Source: Histoplasma ohiense (taxonomy: Eukaryota > Ascomycota > Eurotiomycetes > Onygenales > Ajellomycetaceae). From it: a DNA stretch of 64,000 nt. The stretch covers positions 992,001-1,056,000 of the forward strand of contig JAEVHH010000001.1 in the NCBI GenBank assembly GCA_017607445.1, written 5' to 3'. Shown here in pieces: positions 1 to 12,200 of this stretch (its first letter is position 1; each line of letters opens with the position of its first letter). A model generated the notes under the pieces. That model searched no databases. It saw only the letters and a program-made list of their open reading frames with translations, and had not been told where the DNA came from. A program made the translations under genes and the position numbers.

Positions 1-88
1 GCAGCACCTTTTGCATTATTTCCCCCCGCCCCCCGCCCACCCCCCCACTCTTCCCCCAGCGTTTGTTGCCGAGTCAAGCTCCTAAAAC

Positions 89-1687
89 ATGGAGTCCCGT
101 GGTGAGGAGAACTCGGAATTCATGCGCAAGGCTTCCGATACTAGTCCCTCCAACAAGAGCTTGTCTGAACGAGAATCCCAAGAAAGCAATCTAGAGGATG
201 AAGATGCCCGCTTGGCCGCCCTGTCGTTCAGCTGCAGTGATCCGCTTTACGAAGCAAAGGCTCAGTTGTTGAACGAGGCTATCCTCGACATCGGCATGGG
301 ACGGTATCAATGGCAGCTGTTCATAGTCATTGGGTTCGGCTGGGCCAGCGATAACCTTTGGCCCATAGTTACTTCTCTCATCTTTACGCCCGTGAGAAAC
401 GAGTTCTCGCCCAGCCACCCGCCTTTGCTTACCCTTGCGCAGAATCTGGGGTTGCTGGCCGGGGCGGTCTTCTGGGGGTTTGGCTGCGATATATACGGTC
501 GACGCTGGGCGTTCAATCTCACCATTGGCATCACCGCGGTGTTTGGGCTCGTGGCTGCGAGCTCGCCGAACTTCGCGGCCATCGCGGTCTTCGCAGCGCT
601 ATGGTCCTTCGGGGTCGGCGGGAATCTCCCGGTTGATTCTGCGATATTTCTCGAGTTCTTGCCGTCATCTCACCAGTTCCTTCTCACCGTTTTGTCTGTC
701 GATTGGGCGCTTGCGCAAGTTGTGGGTAATCTTATCGCCTGGCCTCTCCTGGGGAACTTAACCTGCCAGGAAGACAATGAAAAATGCACCCGGTCTGAAA
801 ACGCAGGATGGAGATATTACTTGATAACTGTAGGTGGGCTTTCGATGGTTATGTTTTTCATCCGATTCGCATGTTTTACCATCTTTGAATCCCCAAAGTA
901 TCTCATGGGTAGGGGCAAAGACGAAGACGCCGTCCGGGTGGTTCACGAGGTGGCGCGGCGAAATGGGAGAGAATCATCACTCACTCTCGAAGCGCTGACC
1001 AGTCTGGGACACGGCGCCACACAGAGGGAGGGAGCTCGGGTCGCACTGCAACGAAAATTAGAGAAACTTGACTCCAGCCACCTTAAATCCCTCTTTGCGA
1101 CTCCCAAGCTGGCCTGGTCAACTTCTCTAATCACCTTGATCTGGGCGTTAATCGGCCTCGGATTCCCTCTCTACAACGCCTTTCTACCCTATATCCAATC
1201 CACCCGCGGCGCCAATTTCGGCGACGGCTCCACCAACATCACGTACCGCAACTCACTAATCATCGCTATCCTCGGCATCCCAGGGTGTTTCATTGGCGGC
1301 TCCCTCGTCGAAACCCAATCGCTGGGCAGGAGGGGAACCCTCGGCCTTTCAACCACGCTCACAGGAATATTCCTCCTCGCGTCCACCACCGCGACGACAT
1401 CCAACGCTCTCCTGGGTTGGAACTGCGCCTACAGCTTCATGAGCAGTATCATGTACGCGGTTCTGTACGCGTACACGCCGGAGATATTTCCGACCAAGGA
1501 TCGCGGCACGGGCAATGCGCTGACGGCGGCAGCTAATAGGATTTTCGGCGTCCTGGCGCCTGTTGTCGCAATGCTTACGGACCTGGACACTGCAGTTCCC
1601 GTTTATATGAGCGGTGCGCTGTTCATTATCGCGGGGGCTTTGGCGATAGTACTGCCGTTTGAATCTCGGGGGAGGGCTAGTCTGTAG
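89..1687 (+). CDS. MFS transporter, SV2/sugar-transporter-like
   Basis: Single-exon membrane transporter of 532 residues. About 75 soluble, Ser/Glu-rich N-terminal residues precede the first membrane helix, and roughly 12 hydrophobic segments follow in two halves split by a charged loop near residues 280-345. MFS signatures are visible: a G-x-x-x-D-x-x-GRR type loop (GCDIYGRRW) after the second helix, and the second-half equivalents with ETQSLGRRG and a late PEIFPTKDRGTGNA motif typical of the SV2/sugar porter branch. It would sit in the plasma membrane or an organelle membrane and move a small organic solute. The substrate cannot be told. The start is the first ATG, after a C-rich leader, and no internal splice site is needed. 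Confidence in the family is high, in the substrate low. Confidence 0.85.
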   Translation: MESRGEENSEFMRKASDTSPSNKSLSERESQESNLEDEDARLAALSFSCSDPLYEAKAQLLNEAILDIGMGRYQWQLFIVIGFGWASDNLWPIVTSLIFTPVRNEFSPSHPPLLTLAQNLGLLAGAVFWGFGCDIYGRRWAFNLTIGITAVFGLVAASSPNFAAIAVFAALWSFGVGGNLPVDSAIFLEFLPSSHQFLLTVLSVDWALAQVVGNLIAWPLLGNLTCQEDNEKCTRSENAGWRYYLITVGGLSMVMFFIRFACFTIFESPKYLMGRGKDEDAVRVVHEVARRNGRESSLTLEALTSLGHGATQREGARVALQRKLEKLDSSHLKSLFATPKLAWSTSLITLIWALIGLGFPLYNAFLPYIQSTRGANFGDGSTNITYRNSLIIAILGIPGCFIGGSLVETQSLGRRGTLGLSTTLTGIFLLASTTATTSNALLGWNCAYSFMSSIMYAVLYAYTPEIFPTKDRGTGNALTAAANRIFGVLAPVVAMLTDLDTAVPVYMSGALFIIAGALAIVLPFESRGRASL

Positions 1688-2116
1688 GCGAAGCAAAAAC
1701 TGCTGGTAGTGCCGGTAGCAGTAGCGGTACCGGTATCTGCTGGGCAATGCGATGTTCGTCTGGTTAATAAGCATGCTTTCTATAGTTATCTCGGGGCGCT
1801 GAATGTGATATTTTTTTTTTGATGCATCTTCATGTCCATCCTATGCATTTTAAATTCTGAACAAGCTTCTTCTTTTATTCAAGTTGGGCCGGGATAGAAT
1901 GGGAAATTCACAACTCTGGCAAAGGCGGGGAAATGTGTTTTCATACGATGTTTACCACTTTTACTCACTTTGGTGGCTGTTTTGGCGCTCAAGACTCCAG
2001 TGTTAGAAAAGCGCAGCTACCTTTCGCTTGAGGTTTTTTATTTTTTATTTATTTATTTATTTATTTTCATTTTATATGTTTGTTTCATTATTTTTGATCC
2101 ATTATTTTAGTGATTA
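1688..2116. other. intergenic, AT-rich
   Basis: No gene seen. It holds the 3' flank of the MFS gene, a T run near 1810 and an ATTT-type tract at about 2036-2066. Confidence 0.5.
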
Positions 2117-2123
2117 GAACTGA

Positions 2124-2621
2124 GCTGCCCTTTTCTCTTTCGGTCGAAAGATCGCCGATGAGATATCAGAGGATTATGAGGGCTTCATGCTGTACCACCA
2201 TCTATCTCCAGGACGCGAAGTGGAACTGGAGGAGAATTTCGCCGTTACGTCGATACTCCCATCCCGTGGAATGGCATCTCGCATCGGAACTGGCTATGAA
2301 GATCGCCCTCCGCTATGGGGCAAACGGCCAAACATCCCGCGACTACTGGCTCCACGGACAACCCAAGCGGTCAAGGGTTCATTCAGCCGAGAAACGCCTC
2401 TGCAACGCTGGAGCAACGATACAACCGCAAAGGCGGACTAGGCCAAATTTATGGTTGAATGGAGTTTCTGTGCAAGATACCTGCACTGGAGAATGACCAG
2501 AAGGATATAAATCAAGTGGTAGGGCCATAGTGCCGAGGAGTATTATTACACCTTTGCTCCAACAATAGAGCTTCCTAGAGGAAATGGTATGCTGGGAGGC
2601 GACATGGGCGTAGGTGGATAG
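2124..2621 (+). pseudogene. decayed or unresolved gene fragment, unknown function
   Basis: Coding-like composition jumps between frames here. One frame reads from about 2124 to 2441 with an acidic stretch (KIADEISEDYEGFMLYHH) followed by a Pro/Arg-rich stretch. A second frame overlaps it near 2400-2455 (EQRYNRKGGLGQIYG) and a third opens at 2532 and ends at 2621 (EEYYYTFAPTIELPRGNG). Stops interrupt each. Simple splicing (a GT at 2470 with an AG at 2530) does not restore one frame. The best reading is a gene relic with frameshifts, though an unusual multi-exon gene is possible. I do not recognise the family. Confidence 0.3.
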
Positions 2622-3849
2622 TTGTTCCGATCACTTCTGCTCAGTTTTAGCTTACATTTTAGACAACGCGCCCTGGGGAAATGAAACAATTAAGTATGTA
2701 CAATACATAGAAACCGGATACGACTGTTGAGTCTTGTTCTTTGTATTCCCCCAAGTCCAGGAGAAGTTCCGCAGAGCAGCATTGGGCTAGGCCGCGCCTT
2801 GTCTCTTCTCGAAGTGCTTAATGTTAATGCTTAGACTAATATTACTTCGAAGAGCCGTTGCTGTTCGGAAAGTGGCACTAGATGAAAGGGAACCTAATCT
2901 AAATAAAGGCGGCGACGATAGGGGAAAGATTAAGGGTGATAGATGATAAGCTTACAGGAGATTTTGATGGTCTACATGAAGCAGATCTAGATCACGATGT
3001 GGTTTGGTGACAGAAACGGATTTTTTTTTTTTTTTTCTTTTTTTTTTTCTTTGAATCTTCGAGGATCAACTGTCTCAACGCTTGTTTCAGACCGGAACCG
3101 CTGCTATTTCCCTGCCTGATCCCGCCTTCAAAGAAATCAAGCGCAGTTTACCAGGGAAGTGTGATTTTATAGTGCATGGCAGCGAGGTGATCTCAAGTTT
3201 AGCTGAGTAGTCTGGCCTCGGCGTCCCGATATCAAACCACCGGCTAAGTCCTACCCAGCATCATTTTTATATATGATGCCACAACGGCCATCCCGCAAAT
3301 GCCAACAACCCCAGAGTAGTCACAGTCCATAATCCCAGTTGATACAGTGTTTCCCGGATCAAGCCTTCCTTTCATCCACCTATATATATACCATATCAAT
3401 AACGACCTCAAAAAGTTTTCAATTTGACAAACCAGCCCAACAAAGGAGCCAGATATAATGGGCACCATCCAGGGCTCCTGCAACAAACTGAGCGGGGGGC
3501 CTGCTATTACCATCGTATCGGCTCCCACTTGTGCTGGACAAATTTAAACGTAAAAGAAAAACGGTGAGAACAGATGAAGCCACTTTTCCGCTGAAGCCAG
3601 TTATTCCAAAACAACAAATTATTTCTCCAAAATTCAAGTTTTTGTATCAACGCTCGTGGGGTATATATATAGAAAACTGGCAATGTAAGCTCGTCAATAC
3701 ATATACCGAAAGTGATCAAAGCTAAGCAAACAAAAATGCAACAAAAAAAAAAAAAAAAAAAAAAAACCGGCATGGAAAAAGGAAAGAAAAGGGAAGTTGT
3801 CGTTCTCCATCATCATTATCATTATCATCATTGGTATTTATTGATATTA
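2622..3849. other. intergenic with homopolymer runs
   Basis: No supported gene. There are T-rich runs at about 3021-3050 and a run of 24 A at 3743-3766. It forms the 3' flank of the rhodopsin-like gene on the minus strand. Confidence 0.5.
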
Positions 3850-5118
3850 TTATTTGGATTCTCGCGAATCACGACCCCCCTTCGCCCGGATAATAAGATT
3901 CTCATTACTCATCCGCTGGAAAGCCGTCCAGGGGTGCCGCGGAAACATCTGCCGAACCCGTGCGGGACTGGCCGTTTGAGACTGCATCTCGAAGTTGCTG
4001 GTAACTACGATTTCCCTATCAAATAGTGACCTGAACCCGCTCCCATTGGAGCGCCGCTTGGCGTTGGAAGATAGGAAGGGGGCGTCGTCCTCGTCCGTCA
4101 ACGAGCTGTCCAGCCCGGTTATGGTGATGATGTTGGCCAAGAATGCTGCCAGGAGTGCCTCTGATTGCTTAAGGGCGTTTTGATAGCTGCGGGTTGCGTC
4201 GTGACCGGGTATGGGGAGGGGGGCTAACGCGACGGCGATGAGAAATATGCCCAGGGAGAAGAGGAAGGCGAGGAGTAATTTTCTGCGGGAGGGGTTAATT
4301 GTGATCTCTGGGGCAGGTCTGGGGTTTTGCGGGCGTTTGTGGGATCTTACTCTGTGAGAGGCCGGTGTTTTTGAAAGGCCCAACGAAGCGGGATGGCGAG
4401 AAGTAAAATGTGGGTCAGGGTATTTGTAATGGTTTGCACAAATGAGTGCAAGGTGGTTTCGATACATAACCCTATCTCCTTTGTTAGCCTTGGTGAATTC
4501 TCTATGCGGGAGGTGAAGGAAATTACATCAACCCGTACCTGGATCTGGTTCTACCTGCCAGTAGAGGTGGAATGGGGAGCATTCGCTGAATGAGATAACT
4601 TGTACTAGGACGAAAGTTACAGCTAACAAAGCCAGGGAAGCGCTCAATATATGGTTCGGCCATAGTAACCCTGGAGGGATTCGCGTGTACAAAGCGAGAA
4701 TGATGGTTTTTTGGGTCCAGAGACTGCAAATACATATCATGATCACGTCAGTAGCGATCATGATGTTGTGGCTGGGAGGAGAAAGAGATACAAGGCCTTA
4801 CTAGGTAGTACATACAACCCTACCTACTAGGGCCAACTTGCTTCCGATCTCTCGGTGATGGATGTCAGATATGGTAAATTGTTTCCCCATCCGATCGCGC
4901 GGATCGATGACATTAGTCCCCCAGAGAAAGATCAGGACGGTCATTGCTGTGACCGCACAGTAGCAAATAAGAGCGAATATTGTGAGATAGTCGCTGGCGC
5001 CGAAAGACCGTTTTCGGATCTTTTGCATGAGCAGCCGTATGAACATAACAGCTACCGTGAAAAGTCCGAAAACTCCAACAAGTATAAAATTTTGTTTCGC
5101 ATTGAATGTCATCGCCAT
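3850..5118 (-). CDS. rhodopsin-like (Pth11/SAT4-type) seven-helix integral membrane protein
   Basis: Four exons on the minus strand: 5118-4802, 4723-4539, 4471-4351 and 4282-3850, joined by introns of 78, 67 and 68 bp with donors GTAAGG, GTACGG and GTAAGA. All phases agree and give 351 residues. The protein begins with a helix at about residues 9-31, then the family motif region ASDYLTIFALICY, a YLWTQKTIILALYTRIPP segment starting the third helix, CIETTLHSFVQTITNTL before the fifth, and a final LLLAFLFSLGIFLIAVALA helix followed by SEALLAAFLANI, all typical of the fungal SAT4/rhodopsin domain. The tail of about 80 residues is polar and probably cytoplasmic. Such proteins are putative fungal seven-helix receptors or membrane proteins of unknown ligand. 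The fold family is clear, the function is not. Confidence 0.85.
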
Positions 5119-7859
5119 GGTCGTCTATGACGCGGCAGGTGCCGAAGGGTGAAGAAGAGCTTGATATCCCGGGGCATGAGAGGAGTGCTCTGTACGTGGG
5201 TGACCAAGATCCATTCCAAGAGGAAGCGAAAATATCAAGGGAAACCAGCGGATGGGTCAAAATATATTGCCATGGTTTCCATTTCAGAGAGAATCGAAAA
5301 AAGATCTCATGGAGACTCTCCCTGTCTCAGAATCCAGCCACTCTTTCGTGCGATTTGGCCGATTGGAGATCGAAAATATAAAATTGGCTGTTATAGGGTT
5401 GTGCCTATTTCAGATTCCTTGCGAGATTGCACGGTGTTTATTTATCCAGCTGCCTTAAGAAGCCCATGAAATACCCTGGCATTGGTTTGAAGAGTTTATG
5501 GTTTGAAGAGCCTTAGAGGCCGGGAACTCAGCCTATTGACTCTTTAATTGACCTTTGCGTCATACCCTCGTTCCCGTGAGTTGATAAGGAGATTAAAATG
5601 AAAAGTTCCTTTTCTTTGATCTTTTCGTCCAGTAGAACCTCAGTATTCTGGGTGTCCACTTTCCCCAGCATGGTGAAACAAATCAAAGGAAACAAGAAAC
5701 GAAGCTATCTCTTGACCTAGCTCCACTATTCCCTAGCCCCGACGGGAAGCGATGTGCCAGGGGCTGGTGAGCCTGATGTAAAGGACGAAGCAAGTTTCCC
5801 ATCGCGCTTCAAAAGCTTCCTCAAAGGAGGAATGCATGCACCGTTTCAGCATTTGGATGCTGGTTGTCGGAATACCTTGTGCAGAGGAGCTTCAATGATC
5901 TCCGTCCGATCTGCGAGTAAGCAGCCTCAGAATCAGCAATCTCCACTTTTCTCCATTAGCGCGGGTAGAAAGTGAAAAGACTCCCAAAGCTGCATACAAT
6001 CTATCACCCCAGGTCAAGGCATCGTGCTTGGGACCAGCAGGTTGACCCGTATGTCTGGAGCAAGTGTGGCGACGGGAACCGTACGCGCCTACACGCTCTA
6101 TTTGCCAGAGGTAGAGAACGATTTCAGGAACAGGGGCCAGTGATCTCGTTTCAAAAGCCGAACACATGATTTAGTGCCTTCAATCCAAAGTGCCGATGGT
6201 CTAGTGATGGGAGCGATGCTGGATCTGGCAATATGGACTAAGTCAGGGGCCCCACGGGTAAGGCATGCGAGTATTGCTCGGCTTGGTGCGTCTGAGACAG
6301 CAAATCCTCCAGGGAAATCATCCCAGCCTGTGAGAAATTAACGCCCGCCATGTCCGAACCACTTGACGAAAGTCCATTCGGACCAAACCAGTTTTTCTTT
6401 TGGGTTAATTAATTAGCGGTTCAACAACCATAGGGTTTTGCTGTATGGGACAAGGACCACTACTGCCTGGCGGCTCACTTTCCGTTCAGACGCTGGTCCA
6501 TCCCTGAGAATCCGCTTCATGACACACGCCAGATTATGCTTAATCAACGGGTGATATACCGCCAATCGCTCTGAGCTATTGACATGGTGTTGTTTCAGAC
6601 TCTGTAGCTAACCTCTCCAACGAACTTTCTCAACCGGCTAGTGACGGTATTGCTCGCGCTCAAATGCAATCAACTCAGTCAAGAGAGAGAGGATCAACGC
6701 TTTTCCTCTCCTGCTCGTGGACTTTTTCTCTCCTATTTTCGCGATTAGCGGAACACGCTTCGAAGCTAGGCGCAGGCCGTGTTGTTGTTGTACAGGCTGC
6801 AGAGGTATTTTAAAATGTGACCGAAATCTGGGTTCCTCATTTTCTACTTTCATAATTCCTGAGCAGAACAGGCCCACATGCGGGGTAAAGGAGCAGGATG
6901 CGAAAAGGAAATCGAGGTCAAACAGAGAGGTGGCAGAGTTGCATTCATGCTTACAAAGTTCCAGAACTTGTGTTGCTCCTGAGGATGAAGGGGGTGAGCG
7001 GTGAGCTCACGATCTCTGCGACGCCATGATAGGCCAGCTGCAAGCCGTAAACCATGTCTATACAACGCACGGGATATATGTATACGTGTATGGTGACAGC
7101 GAACAATCTCGTATCCCGTATCATGTTCAGTAACGCCATGATCAGCCGCTTGTCAGTAATGCATCGCCAGGGGAGTGAGCATTGGGGGAGACGATGTCGA
7201 AACTCTGCCTGGTCAATTTATTACATTTGTACTCCGTAGACTTCGCATCAACAGCTGGCTCACCGCGCGTACCCCGGCTGCTACAGTATTTATTAGCATG
7301 GTCAGATACCGTGGGGGCTTAAGAGCAGATATATCCCTGCAGGAACTGCGGTGCCCTGTTCACGGCTCTCAGCTCTCAAGTGGTGAAGGCGGATTTCAGA
7401 CTCATTATTGCCATCATCTGCAAGCACCGACGCAGCCCTTGAAAGCCTGAGATAGCCAAGAGTTAATTAATTAGTTAGGTAGGATGCAAATGCAATGCTC
7501 AGATATGCTTGTCCAGGCTGGCGGTCGAGAAGGCATGAATGAATGAGCACGAATACGAAAATGATGTTAATTCCAACAACCCATTTGCAATTTTATTTTC
7601 AACGAAGCTCTGCAGAGGAACGAACACCTTACAGAGGAGAAGCTGGACGATGCAACGAGAAATTAAACACCGAAGTCGACTCGATTCCCCGTTGAGGCCT
7701 TTTACTACATCGGGATGTCAAAGTCGTGAGCTCAATGAAGTAAAAGCATCACCACAAATAACAATTTACGAGGAATTCTCACAGTCCCTTGAGCAGATTG
7801 AACGCACAACAAAATAAAATTAAAATCAACAGAAATAAATCGGGACCATTAAAAAAATG
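5119..7859. other. long gene-free stretch
   Basis: About 2.7 kb upstream of the rhodopsin-like gene. Open frames are short (below 100 codons), overlap on both strands and show no recognisable motif or consistent splice pattern. I see no gene here. Confidence 0.45.
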
Positions 7860-7869
7860 AAAAAAAAAA
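7860..7869 (-). terminator. RNA polymerase III terminator of tRNA-Leu
   Basis: A run of ten A on the plus strand (T10 in the transcript sense) begins 7 bp beyond the tRNA 3' end, the usual Pol III stop signal. Confidence 0.8.
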
Positions 7870-7876
7870 GATATGG

Positions 7877-7958
7877 TGACGAGAGTGGGATTCGAACCCA
7901 CGCCCCTTTCGAGACCAGAACCTTAATCTGGCGCCTTGGACCGCTCGGCCATCTCGCC
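7877..7958 (-). tRNA. tRNA-Leu(AAG)
   Basis: An intronless class II tRNA of 82 nt. The minus strand starts GGCGAGATGGCCGAGCGGTC, with A-box-like sequence, and carries the B box GGTTCGAATCC. The acceptor stem pairs over seven positions, with one G-T wobble, and leaves an A discriminator. The anticodon stem CCAGA/TCTGG closes the seven-base loop TTAAGGT, giving anticodon AAG, which reads CUU and, through inosine, CUC. The long variable arm is as expected for leucine. Confidence 0.95.
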
Positions 7959-8826
7959 TTGTTCCATGGGAAGCGTGCACCTCGTTGCCACCTTTAGATA
8001 ATAACTCGCATCAGTATTTCCAGCCACCAACAAGGCTAGAAAAATGCTGAGAGACTTGATATTTCTCAAGCTTAGCTGTCAAGCTAGGCAACATGCGCTG
8101 AGGACTGGATTTATTCTCTGGGTTGAGAAGGTTTCCATGTTCTTAGACCTCGCGCTTCGTGAACCATGCGCAGCTCCGAAGACTACGAGTACGTGAGCTC
8201 GGTATAATCTGTTTGAAAATCATGAAGAACACTACCACTGATATCAGGGCATTCCGCGGCTATCCTATATTGCATGCGTCCAGTGCATCAAGTGCTCAAG
8301 GCAATCGAAGAAGCAGCCCATTCAACTCCCCAGGCAAATGATGAATCAGGACTTCGATAGTAGCAGTAGTTTGATCGACCCGTCTGCCTCCCAAGTCCCC
8401 AAGTCCATTTAATATGCTCGCTTTCTGATCTCTGCGTGTGGGGGGCTCCTCTGAAATAAATAACACATGCCCCGTAGCATTCTCGTTTATAAAGAAGATG
8501 TACCCCTGCTGGCTTGTGTGGGTATGAGGAGAAAATCTCCCGAAGTTACGATGCGCATGTTCGGCCGCAAGTCGATGCGGGCTCTCTTGTCATTGATGAC
8601 GCACATATTCGTTCGTGAGGTTCAAGGTTGATGGCGTTAAGCTCCGGCCGTATACAGGCTTCTAGGACATTACATCAGAGGTCTACAGCACTTGTCTCCT
8701 ACCACATCCAACCCTTCAATACAACTCGTATACATATGAAAGGTTTCCATTCTCATCTCCACTCCGCTACACCGGCCACTGAAAGCTTTGCGAAATAAAA
8801 TAAACCAAAATACTTTGAAGTTCGAG
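7959..8826. other. intergenic between tRNA-Leu and the ISG12-like gene
   Basis: No gene recognised. It should hold the promoter and leader of the downstream small gene. Confidence 0.45.
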
Positions 8827-9240
8827 ATGCAGCTACCGGACGAAACAATCACCCTCACTCTTACAAACATTGCAGGCAAAATGGACCCCAAAACCCTCGC
8901 CGTCAATTTCCTTGATACCTCAGGCGACTATCTGAAGGATAACGGCCGTCAATGCGCGACGGGTGCGGCTATAATCGTCACGTCAATTACAGTATTTCCT
9001 ATTCTCGGGCTGGTTGGTTTTACCCCTGTCGGCCCTGCTGCTGGCACGTTTGCCACGATATGGCAATCTAGTCTTGGGTCGGTGGAGGCCGGGACTCTAT
9101 TTGCAACGTGCCAGAGCATTGCGATGGGTGGTGTTGCGGCGAATGTTGTTCCCGCCATTGGCGCTATGGGGGCCGGTGTGGTAGCGTTGCCCGCGGCGTC
9201 GCAAATGGTTGCGGGTATCCGGGGGTGGTTCGGGAATTGA
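8827..9240 (+). CDS. interferon-induced 6-16 / ISG12 family-like small membrane protein
   Basis: A single-exon protein of 137 residues from the ATG at 8827 (MQLPDE); another in-frame ATG lies at 8881. After about 40 polar residues come strongly hydrophobic, Gly/Ala-rich helices. The central stretch (GFTPVGPAAGTFATIWQSS, then GSVEAGTLFATCQSIAMGG) has the small-residue repeat pattern of the Ifi6-16/ISG12 family, where animal members locate to mitochondrial or ER membranes. Fungi carry many short members of unknown role. The family call rests on pattern resemblance, so function is open. The frame could instead extend upstream to a non-ATG codon at 8788, but the ATG is preferred. Confidence 0.7.
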   Translation: MQLPDETITLTLTNIAGKMDPKTLAVNFLDTSGDYLKDNGRQCATGAAIIVTSITVFPILGLVGFTPVGPAAGTFATIWQSSLGSVEAGTLFATCQSIAMGGVAANVVPAIGAMGAGVVALPAASQMVAGIRGWFGN

Positions 9241-12200
9241 GGGGATGGTTTACTTGATAAGTGGGGTGTGGAATGGGGAGGACGTTAGCTGGGATGGGGT
9301 ATTTCCCCAGGGATGGCAGGCGTGCTGAGGTCGACTAGAAGTGTTACACGCGGGACGGGATTGGACTTTTTGCGGGGAGGGAATGGGCGCCGTCGAGGGA
9401 AGAGAGATATCCCACCTCGTTTAAAAATTTGCTCTTGGTTGTTCGTCATTGGTTAGAGTCGGGAAAGAATGCACGACTGTATCTGACTAATATCAAATCG
9501 AAATTTGTGATTTGTGCCTGGGGCAGGATATCTGAATCATGGTGTACTAGATCGGCTTCCATTTGATATTCTCTCATTATGCTGCTGAGATCGAAAAGTG
9601 TTAGGGTTACAGGGGAGTCCAAAAGCAGAGGAGCAACGATGTCACAAATCTGGGTTTTATTCATCCACCATGTATAGCTTTTACGTGGACACTATGAGCG
9701 GATGGCATCCCATGTCACGGGCAAGAGAAGCTAGCACAACTCTTTCCCCCGCATTATTTTCGCGGATAGGTTTCGGTGTTACAATATCAACTGGGTGATC
9801 CTGTGAGTGAGCCTGCTTTATTTCCTTGCCGGTTGCGCATCATTACCTTTTTGAGGAACTCCCTCACGGAGCAGCCGCTCTTGCGCGTTGTTCTTGCTTC
9901 TTTGGGTCTGGCGGGCCCATGGTGAGCTTTCGAAGATTAAGAAGTCTCGGATAGGATTATATATATTAGTTCGACAAAGCTTGGAGTGTGACTTATATAT
10001 TGGGCAGGCAATTCCGGAAGTATGTCAGAGTATTCTGTTTCCTCCCCCCCTCTGTAGACAGTGCGAATCCTAAGTTCAAGGCTATTATAGTTTGTAGCCG
10101 CATTGCTATTCTATCGCCTTTACCGACTTCTTTGAGAAAATGAGACAAGATGTTTGAAGAGTAGTTGACCGAGGAGCAATAATGCTTAGGGAGTGAAGTC
10201 ATGAAGCAATTCATAAATTTCCTCTCTCGCCAGTATGTGTGAAATACGACCAGACAGATATTTGGACTCCATCTGCGATCGCGATCTGCTCGACTTGAAA
10301 GCGAAGAGTTCATAGGATGCCACTATCCGTCTCCAAAGCGAGTGCGGTACTTGCATATGAATGAATTTGTGGTGAAGTCAAAGAGCCGGTGCCGATGGTT
10401 GATATGGGGCCCACGGGTATTCAATCTGCATTTGGCAAAGCAAAGTTAGTTCCATGCTGCGTTTATGCAGTGTTGATGTCGACGGGATGCGTTTGCCATT
10501 GACAATATCGCCTGCGACGGATATGTATCGCACACGCCGCTTAGAAATGGATCGTATAGCTGTAGCCTGAAGGAATTTGAGCCTGCTACCGTGAGGCTCA
10601 AATGTTGCGACAATTGATCCGTTCTGAATCGGTACAGCGAGTGGTAACCCTTCCTCGACTTTTGTCGGCGGGTACTTTTGTAAAGAAATCCAATTTCTAT
10701 AGAGTGGGCCAATTTTCAAGCTATTCTGCGAAGTGAATGTCTCATATTATCGACTCATTTCACGTTGGTTTGCATAGGTTTCTTATCAAACTTTGAAATT
10801 AAGTTCGGACCTATTCGTTCGGCTTCTACGTATTCCCTCGGTCTAAACAGGCGACTTGGATTCAATGAAAAGCATATGTTATTCCGTTCCGTTTGCATTC
10901 GGAAATTTACTCCTTAAACGCCCCAAAACCTTTTCGGGGAAGAGGTCGAGAACGCTGAATGGATTGAGAGGAGAAACACCACCTGAAAGATCACACTCGG
11001 TGCTGCATGGCTAGTTGGCTTCGTGTGGGAGGTCCAAACCGCGGGAAAGAGGAAAAATGTAGCCCTCTTGTCCTCACGAGAGAAGAGTGCAGCTAATCAG
11101 AGTTGAAATCCGATGGAGAAACTAGTAGTTTGAAGCAACTACATTTATTTTTCCTCCAATGACAAGAGAGATATATGGTCGCTCTAAAAAAAATCATCAG
11201 GGACAAGGGTTGATCGGGTACTTTGTATCCCAAAAGCATGGTTGAAGTGACAATAAGTTTGTGTGAGAAGAAACGAAGGAAAGCTTCTAGAATGTTTTGA
11301 AATAGAAGAGCCTCCCATTTCCCACCGGGGGGGAGGGGGTCGGCGGGGGGAAAGCTGCTGAGAGCACCAAGCAAGGATACATGGCTCTCCAGCGCGCTAC
11401 TGACATGGTTCTGCTTTAATCCAGGAATGAAAAATATTTTGCGTTGCCGCTAAGTAAGGCTGGATCTGTCCTTTGACTTGTGAATGCGTATCATTGATGT
11501 GATATCTTTGGTGGATATACACCTTTATCAAGAATATTTTCCTCAGAATAGCTGGTTCCCTGTTCGAATTCTTGATCGGGTAGTCTCTCCCGAATGGGTG
11601 CGTATAAAGCTGCATCCGATCCACAAGGAGAGCCGTAGTTGCCATCAAACAGCATGTGATGAGCAACTGCTGCTCTTTTCATCGGCTTGCCTGGATTACG
11701 ATGAATATTCACGGAAGAAGCAGGGAGGAATCGCGTTTTGTCGTGTCAATCTATCGCAATTTCAATCGTGCAACAATTGAAACGGATAGCAAAATAGTGC
11801 TACATTAGAATTTCGCCCCTCTTGTAGGAATCCGGAGGGGGGGGGATTTCGGCGAGAGGTGGCATTCTGCAAACGCTGTACGGAGTACATACTTCGTCAT
11901 TACCCCGAAAGATGGCGCCTTGGAAGAGCTTGAGAGAGATGTGGCCCTGGAAAGGAGGAGAGGACGAGGGGCCTCCCTGGCCTGTCGTTGTCGCGAGCCA
12001 ATCAACCCTCCAATTCTAGACAAATATGGCCCGATCCTTGTCATCTTCTGGGACAAAGTTGATCTCAACTAACCATGATGCTACTGTACCCCTTGGAGGG
12101 AAGGGCAGAGTTTCCGATGCCGTCCTGAGCAGTCTCAAATCCTCCGGGCCCGAGAGAGCCCTCCGGGTTGAGCCTGATAATAGGCTGACATGGGTCCTCT

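Noticed and set aside
3743..3766. A24 run as a possible poly(A) tail of a retro-inserted sequence
   Set aside because: No coding sequence or target-site duplication was seen next to it; similar runs occur throughout the window.
10378..10719. A 113-codon minus-strand frame
   Set aside because: No motif, no start context and a competing frame of similar quality on the same strand.
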